The notes under the pieces were generated by a model. It was given only the letters and a program-made list of their open reading frames with translations. It made no database searches and was not told the origin of the DNA. The position numbers were made by a program, and so were the translations under genes. Below, in pieces: positions 61,057 to 64,000 of a stretch of 64,000 nucleotides of DNA; position 1 is the stretch's first letter, and each line of letters begins with the position of its first letter. The DNA is from JARYGU01 sp033795365 (GTDB lineage Bacteria > Pseudomonadota > Alphaproteobacteria > Rhizobiales > Rhizobiaceae). The DNA lies in contig JARYGU010000003.1 of assembly GCA_033795365.1 (NCBI GenBank), forward strand, positions 372,001-436,000, in the 5' to 3' direction.

Positions 61057-61902
61057 ATGTCGATGGCAGCTGGAGCCGCGCACTGCCTGAAGGGAAAAAG
61101 GAAATCGTCGGATTGGTCGCGCACGGTGATCCTCGCGATCATCACGCTCGTCGCTCTCAGCCCGATCCTGGTGGTTTTCAGTCTGGCCCTGAGGCCGCGC
61201 CTCTATTCGGAGGTCGCCGGCCCGACCTTCGATACGTTCGTCTACGTCGTCCGGAACACCGACATCCTCGTGTGGCTGAAGAACAGCCTGATCGTTTCGC
61301 TCATCGCTTCCTGCCTGGCACTGCTTGTTGCGGCTCCAGCCGGCTATGTGCTCTCGAGAGCGCGCGGCGGCGCGGTTTCTCTCTATTCAATGCTGATCTT
61401 CGTCGTCCAGAGCTTCCCTATCGTGGTTTTCGTCATCCCGCTCTTCATCATGCTGTCGAAGATCGGCCTCGTCGATACGTTGTCGGGTGTCGCCATCATC
61501 TATGTCGCTTCGAGCGTGTCCGTTGCATGCTGGATGATGGCCGCCTATTTCGACACCATTCCCGTCGATCTGGAGGAAGCCGCTTGGATCGACGGCTGTA
61601 GCGTGTTCGGCGCATTCTTGCGCATCGTGCTGCCGAATTCGTTGCCCGGCATATTGTCGACGGCGATCTACGGGTTCCTGGTAGCCTGGAACGACTATCT
61701 CGTGGCGCTGGTCTTCCTCCGCACAGACAGCCGCTTCACCTTGCCGGTGGGCTTGCAGACATTCTTCCAGCAGAACCAGACCGACTGGGGACCGGTGATG
61801 GCCTGCGCGGTCATCATGCTGGCGCCGCCGGTTCTCATCTTTGCTTTGCTCAACCGCTTTTTCAGCATGGGCGGCATCGGTGGCTCGCTTGCCGGCCGGT
61901 GA
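61057..61902 (+). CDS. Carbohydrate ABC permease (MalG/UgpE type)
   Basis: This 281-residue permease has six helices. The EAA loop is LEEAAWIDGCSVFGAFLRIV, and the end is NRFFSMGGIGGSLAGR. No ATPase gene for this system lies in the window; it may lie beyond the right edge or be shared with another module. Confidence 0.9.
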   Translation: MSMAAGAAHCLKGKRKSSDWSRTVILAIITLVALSPILVVFSLALRPRLYSEVAGPTFDTFVYVVRNTDILVWLKNSLIVSLIASCLALLVAAPAGYVLSRARGGAVSLYSMLIFVVQSFPIVVFVIPLFIMLSKIGLVDTLSGVAIIYVASSVSVACWMMAAYFDTIPVDLEEAAWIDGCSVFGAFLRIVLPNSLPGILSTAIYGFLVAWNDYLVALVFLRTDSRFTLPVGLQTFFQQNQTDWGPVMACAVIMLAPPVLIFALLNRFFSMGGIGGSLAGR

Positions 61903-61922
61903 CGCCATTCAAGAGGGCTCGA

Positions 61923-62363
61923 ATGTCAGATGAAAAAACGCGCGGTTTCAGGCTCGAAACCTTCCGGGCCGTGCTCGACCGCATCATTCCTGCGGACGAT
62001 TACCCGGGTGCCACGGATTGCGGCGTCGATCGTTTCATCCTGGCGCTCTGGGACGCCGGTCTCGTCGCCGATCCGCAAGCGATAACCGAAGGCCTTCTGG
62101 CCCTGGATCGGCGCACGGAGCACCCGTTTGAGAGACTGATGCCAGCCGAGCAGGATGACCTTCTCTCGAAATGCGATGGTGAAGCGTGGTTCCGCGTTCT
62201 TTGCGAGCTCGCGGCCGAAGGGTTCTATGCGGATCCCGCCAACGGCGCCAATCCCGGTGCCGTGTCCTGGGAGATGATCGGCTATCGGCCAGGCCTGCCG
62301 GAGGGGCCAAGCGGACCGGACAAGAACCCGCGGGACGCGGTTCGCGGGAGATTGTGGGCATGA
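61923..62363 (+). CDS. Gluconate 2-dehydrogenase subunit 3-family protein (small subunit of GMC enzyme)
   Basis: This 146-residue small subunit has RLETFRAVLDRIIPADDYPG, VDRFILALWDAGL and AEGFYADPANGANPGAVSWE, the family hallmark, ending PGLPEGP. Relatives partner GMC flavoproteins such as gluconate, sorbitol or glucoside-3-dehydrogenase. Most carry a Tat signal for export; none is seen here. Its stop overlaps the start of the large subunit (ATGA). Confidence 0.85.
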   Translation: MSDEKTRGFRLETFRAVLDRIIPADDYPGATDCGVDRFILALWDAGLVADPQAITEGLLALDRRTEHPFERLMPAEQDDLLSKCDGEAWFRVLCELAAEGFYADPANGANPGAVSWEMIGYRPGLPEGPSGPDKNPRDAVRGRLWA

Positions 62364-64000
62364 AAGTCGATTACGATGTGATCATCGTTGGGGCCGGAGC
62401 CGCCGGTAATATCGCGGCCTGCGTCTTGTCAGAGGCAGGCAAACGCGTTCTGCTCGTGGAGCGTGGCAAACAGCGCACCTATGCGGATGACGGGCATCGC
62501 GATCATCTTCGAAATCATCGGCTGCAGGCCTACGGCTTCAACACCGGTCCCGAAATCGACGGCAATCCTCGGGTCTATGTCGGCCCGGATGGATCCCGGC
62601 ACGTCGTCAAGCCGTACCAGGGTGCCTATCACGCGAACGCCGCCGCTATAGGCGGCGGTACGCTCGTCTATGGCGGGCTGGCGTGGCGGTTTCATCCCTC
62701 GGACTTTCGCATGGCATCGATATACGGAGTTCCGGAAGGCTCCTCGCTGACGGACTGGCCGTTCTCCTATGACGAACTGGAGCCCTGGTACGAGCGCGCC
62801 GAGCACGAGGTCGGCGTGTCCGGCTCGGGAAACGGCGACCGGAACGCCGGCTTTCGCCGGAGGGATTATCCGATGCCGCCGGTATCGGATAATCCGGCGA
62901 GCGGCCGCTTGCGCTCCGGAGCAAGGGCACTTGGCCTGTCGACCTTCACGCCGCCGCTTCTCGTCAACACCGTTCCGCGCGCTGGGCGGGGGGCATGCAT
63001 ACGGTGCGGGTCCTGTGTCGGGTTTCCCTGTCCGAGCAACGGCAAGAACGGCACGCAAAACACCATGCTGCCCCGTGCGCTCGAAACCAGTCGCTGCGAA
63101 CTTCTGGCCGAGACGGTGGTGGAGCAAGTCGCGGTCGATGACAGCGGCAGGGTGACGGGTGTCTATATCCTGGAGACGGACGGAACCGGTCATGTTTCGC
63201 GCCGCCGGATTCACTCACACGTTGTCATCTTGTCCGCGGGCGCCATCGAGACCGCCCGGCTGATGCTGATGACGCGTACGCGGCGCGAGCCGAACGGTCT
63301 CGGTAACAACGGTGACCAGGTCGGGCGCAACCTGCAGGGCCACTATTATCCGACGGTCTTCGGTCTGTTCGACGAGCAGGTGCAGGACAGCAACGGACCC
63401 GGAGTGACGATCGCGACAACCGATTACAATCACGGGAATGATGGTGTCATCGGCGGAGCGATGCTGGCGGATGACTTCGTGATGCTGCCCATCATTCTGT
63501 GGAAGTCCGGCTTGCCGGATGATCTGCCGCGCTATGGCCTGAAGGCGAAGCACTTCATGCGGGACGGCTTTACCCGCATTGCGCAGATCAAGGGGCCGGT
63601 GCACGAGATACCGAGTGCTGATTGCCGCGTTAGTCTCGCCCACGACGTTCTGGACAAATATGGCAGACCCGTCGCCCAGCTGTCGGGCATCACGCATCCG
63701 GAAACCGTGCGTACGGCAAACTATATCCTGGAAAAGGCGGATGCATGGATGCAGGCAGCGGGGGCTATCCGCAGTTGGGGCAGGAAGCAAACGCTTCGGC
63801 TTTCCGCGGGGCAACACCAGGCGGGAACCTGCCGCATGGGAGAAGACGCTGCTATCTCGGTTACAGACAGCTTCGGCAAGGTCTGGGGGCATGACAATCT
63901 TTTTGTATGTGATGCGTCCCTTCATCCGACCAATGGCGGCTACAACCCGGTCCTGACGGTCATGGCGCTCGCTTTCCGCAATGCGGAGCATATCGCCAGC
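62360..64000 (+). CDS. GMC-family FAD oxidoreductase, large subunit (3' end beyond window)
   Basis: The open frame from ATG 62360 runs through the right edge (547 codons) without a stop. It has YDVIIVGAGAAGNIAACVLS (FAD dinucleotide fold), YHANAAAIGGGTLVYGGLAW (GMC signature), a Cys-rich CIRCGSCVGFPCPSNGK and the C-terminal LHPTNGGYNPVLTVMALAFR with the active-site His/Asn pair. Such enzymes oxidise sugars or glycosides, often at C3, passing electrons to a cytochrome. With the TIM-barrel protein upstream this resembles glucoside 3-dehydrogenase pathways. Coupled to the small subunit by ATGA. Confidence 0.88.
   Translation, partial: MKVDYDVIIVGAGAAGNIAACVLSEAGKRVLLVERGKQRTYADDGHRDHLRNHRLQAYGFNTGPEIDGNPRVYVGPDGSRHVVKPYQGAYHANAAAIGGGTLVYGGLAWRFHPSDFRMASIYGVPEGSSLTDWPFSYDELEPWYERAEHEVGVSGSGNGDRNAGFRRRDYPMPPVSDNPASGRLRSGARALGLSTFTPPLLVNTVPRAGRGACIRCGSCVGFPCPSNGKNGTQNTMLPRALETSRCELLAETVVEQVAVDDSGRVTGVYILETDGTGHVSRRRIHSHVVILSAGAIETARLMLMTRTRREPNGLGNNGDQVGRNLQGHYYPTVFGLFDEQVQDSNGPGVTIATTDYNHGNDGVIGGAMLADDFVMLPIILWKSGLPDDLPRYGLKAKHFMRDGFTRIAQIKGPVHEIPSADCRVSLAHDVLDKYGRPVAQLSGITHPETVRTANYILEKADAWMQAAGAIRSWGRKQTLRLSAGQHQAGTCRMGEDAAISVTDSFGKVWGHDNLFVCDASLHPTNGGYNPVLTVMALAFRNAEHIAS

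Noticed and set aside
1..64000. Search for CRISPR arrays, rRNA and tRNA genes
   Set aside because: No regularly spaced repeats, rRNA blocks or tRNA cloverleaf signatures were noticed on reading. A tRNAscan or CRISPR finder run would settle this.

Overview
The window looks like an accessory-replicon or genomic-island stretch from an alphaproteobacterium of the Rhizobiales, most likely Rhizobiaceae (Agrobacterium/Rhizobium/Ensifer type). The evidence is high G+C, codon use rich in G/C third positions, many periplasmic-binding-protein sugar ABC transporters with LacI and SorC regulators, and a D-allulose 3-epimerase that matches, as I remember it, the Agrobacterium tumefaciens enzyme almost residue for residue, with all four metal ligands at the same numbers. 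No rRNA, tRNA, CRISPR array or replication origin was seen.

Layout. 1-2.4 kb: an XRE-cupin regulator, a GATase-like protein and a nitrilase-family hydrolase. 2.5-4.8 kb: a scarred segment with a GcvT-domain fragment cut by an IS110-family remnant, a VapBC-type toxin-antitoxin pair and a decayed IS3-family element. 5.2-7.5 kb: a LysR regulator divergent from an SDR over a perfect LysR-type operator, then a decayed LysR fragment. 7.7-11.7 kb: an unlisted 36-residue membrane peptide and an osmotic-stress trio (BCCT transporter, XRE regulator, YbdG-type MscS channel). 11.7-18.1 kb: an AraC-type regulator, an SDR, a SnoaL-like pseudogene with two in-frame stops, and a three-subunit PaoABC-like periplasmic molybdenum aldehyde oxidoreductase. 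Three of these promoters share a 45-46 bp element. 18.2-18.8 kb: a HigBA pair.

The rest, 19.5-64 kb, is five consecutive carbohydrate uptake and catabolism modules, each with its own regulator. (1) 19.5-26.9 kb: SorC regulator, SIS isomerase, FGGY kinase, Rbs-type ABC importer and a ribulose-phosphate-3-epimerase-like enzyme. (2) 27.3-36.3 kb: LacI regulator, Mal/Ugp-type importer, two polyol-type SDRs, a P-loop kinase and D-allulose 3-epimerase, which fits hexitol to ketohexose to fructose. (3) 36.5-49.1 kb: LacI regulator, importer, zinc alcohol dehydrogenase, PfkB kinase, LacD/YihT-type class I aldolase, aldehyde dehydrogenase, SDR, enolase-superfamily enzyme and a TauE/SafE exporter. This is the best candidate for an undescribed pathway, for either a hexitol or a sulfonated sugar. 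(4) 49.8-56.2 kb on the minus strand: an Rbs-type importer in which ATPase and permease are fused in one 848-residue chain, a second permease, an amidohydrolase and a SorC regulator. (5) 56.8-64 kb, running off the edge: LacI regulator, TIM-barrel epimerase, importer, and a GMC flavoprotein with a gluconate-dehydrogenase-type small subunit, resembling 3-keto-glycoside pathways.

Operators can be read for most modules: TCAAATGA-core palindromes in front of both SorC-linked operons, and LacI palindromes in front of the three LacI genes. All functional calls come from reading motifs by eye. No database search was run, and substrate assignments are inference.
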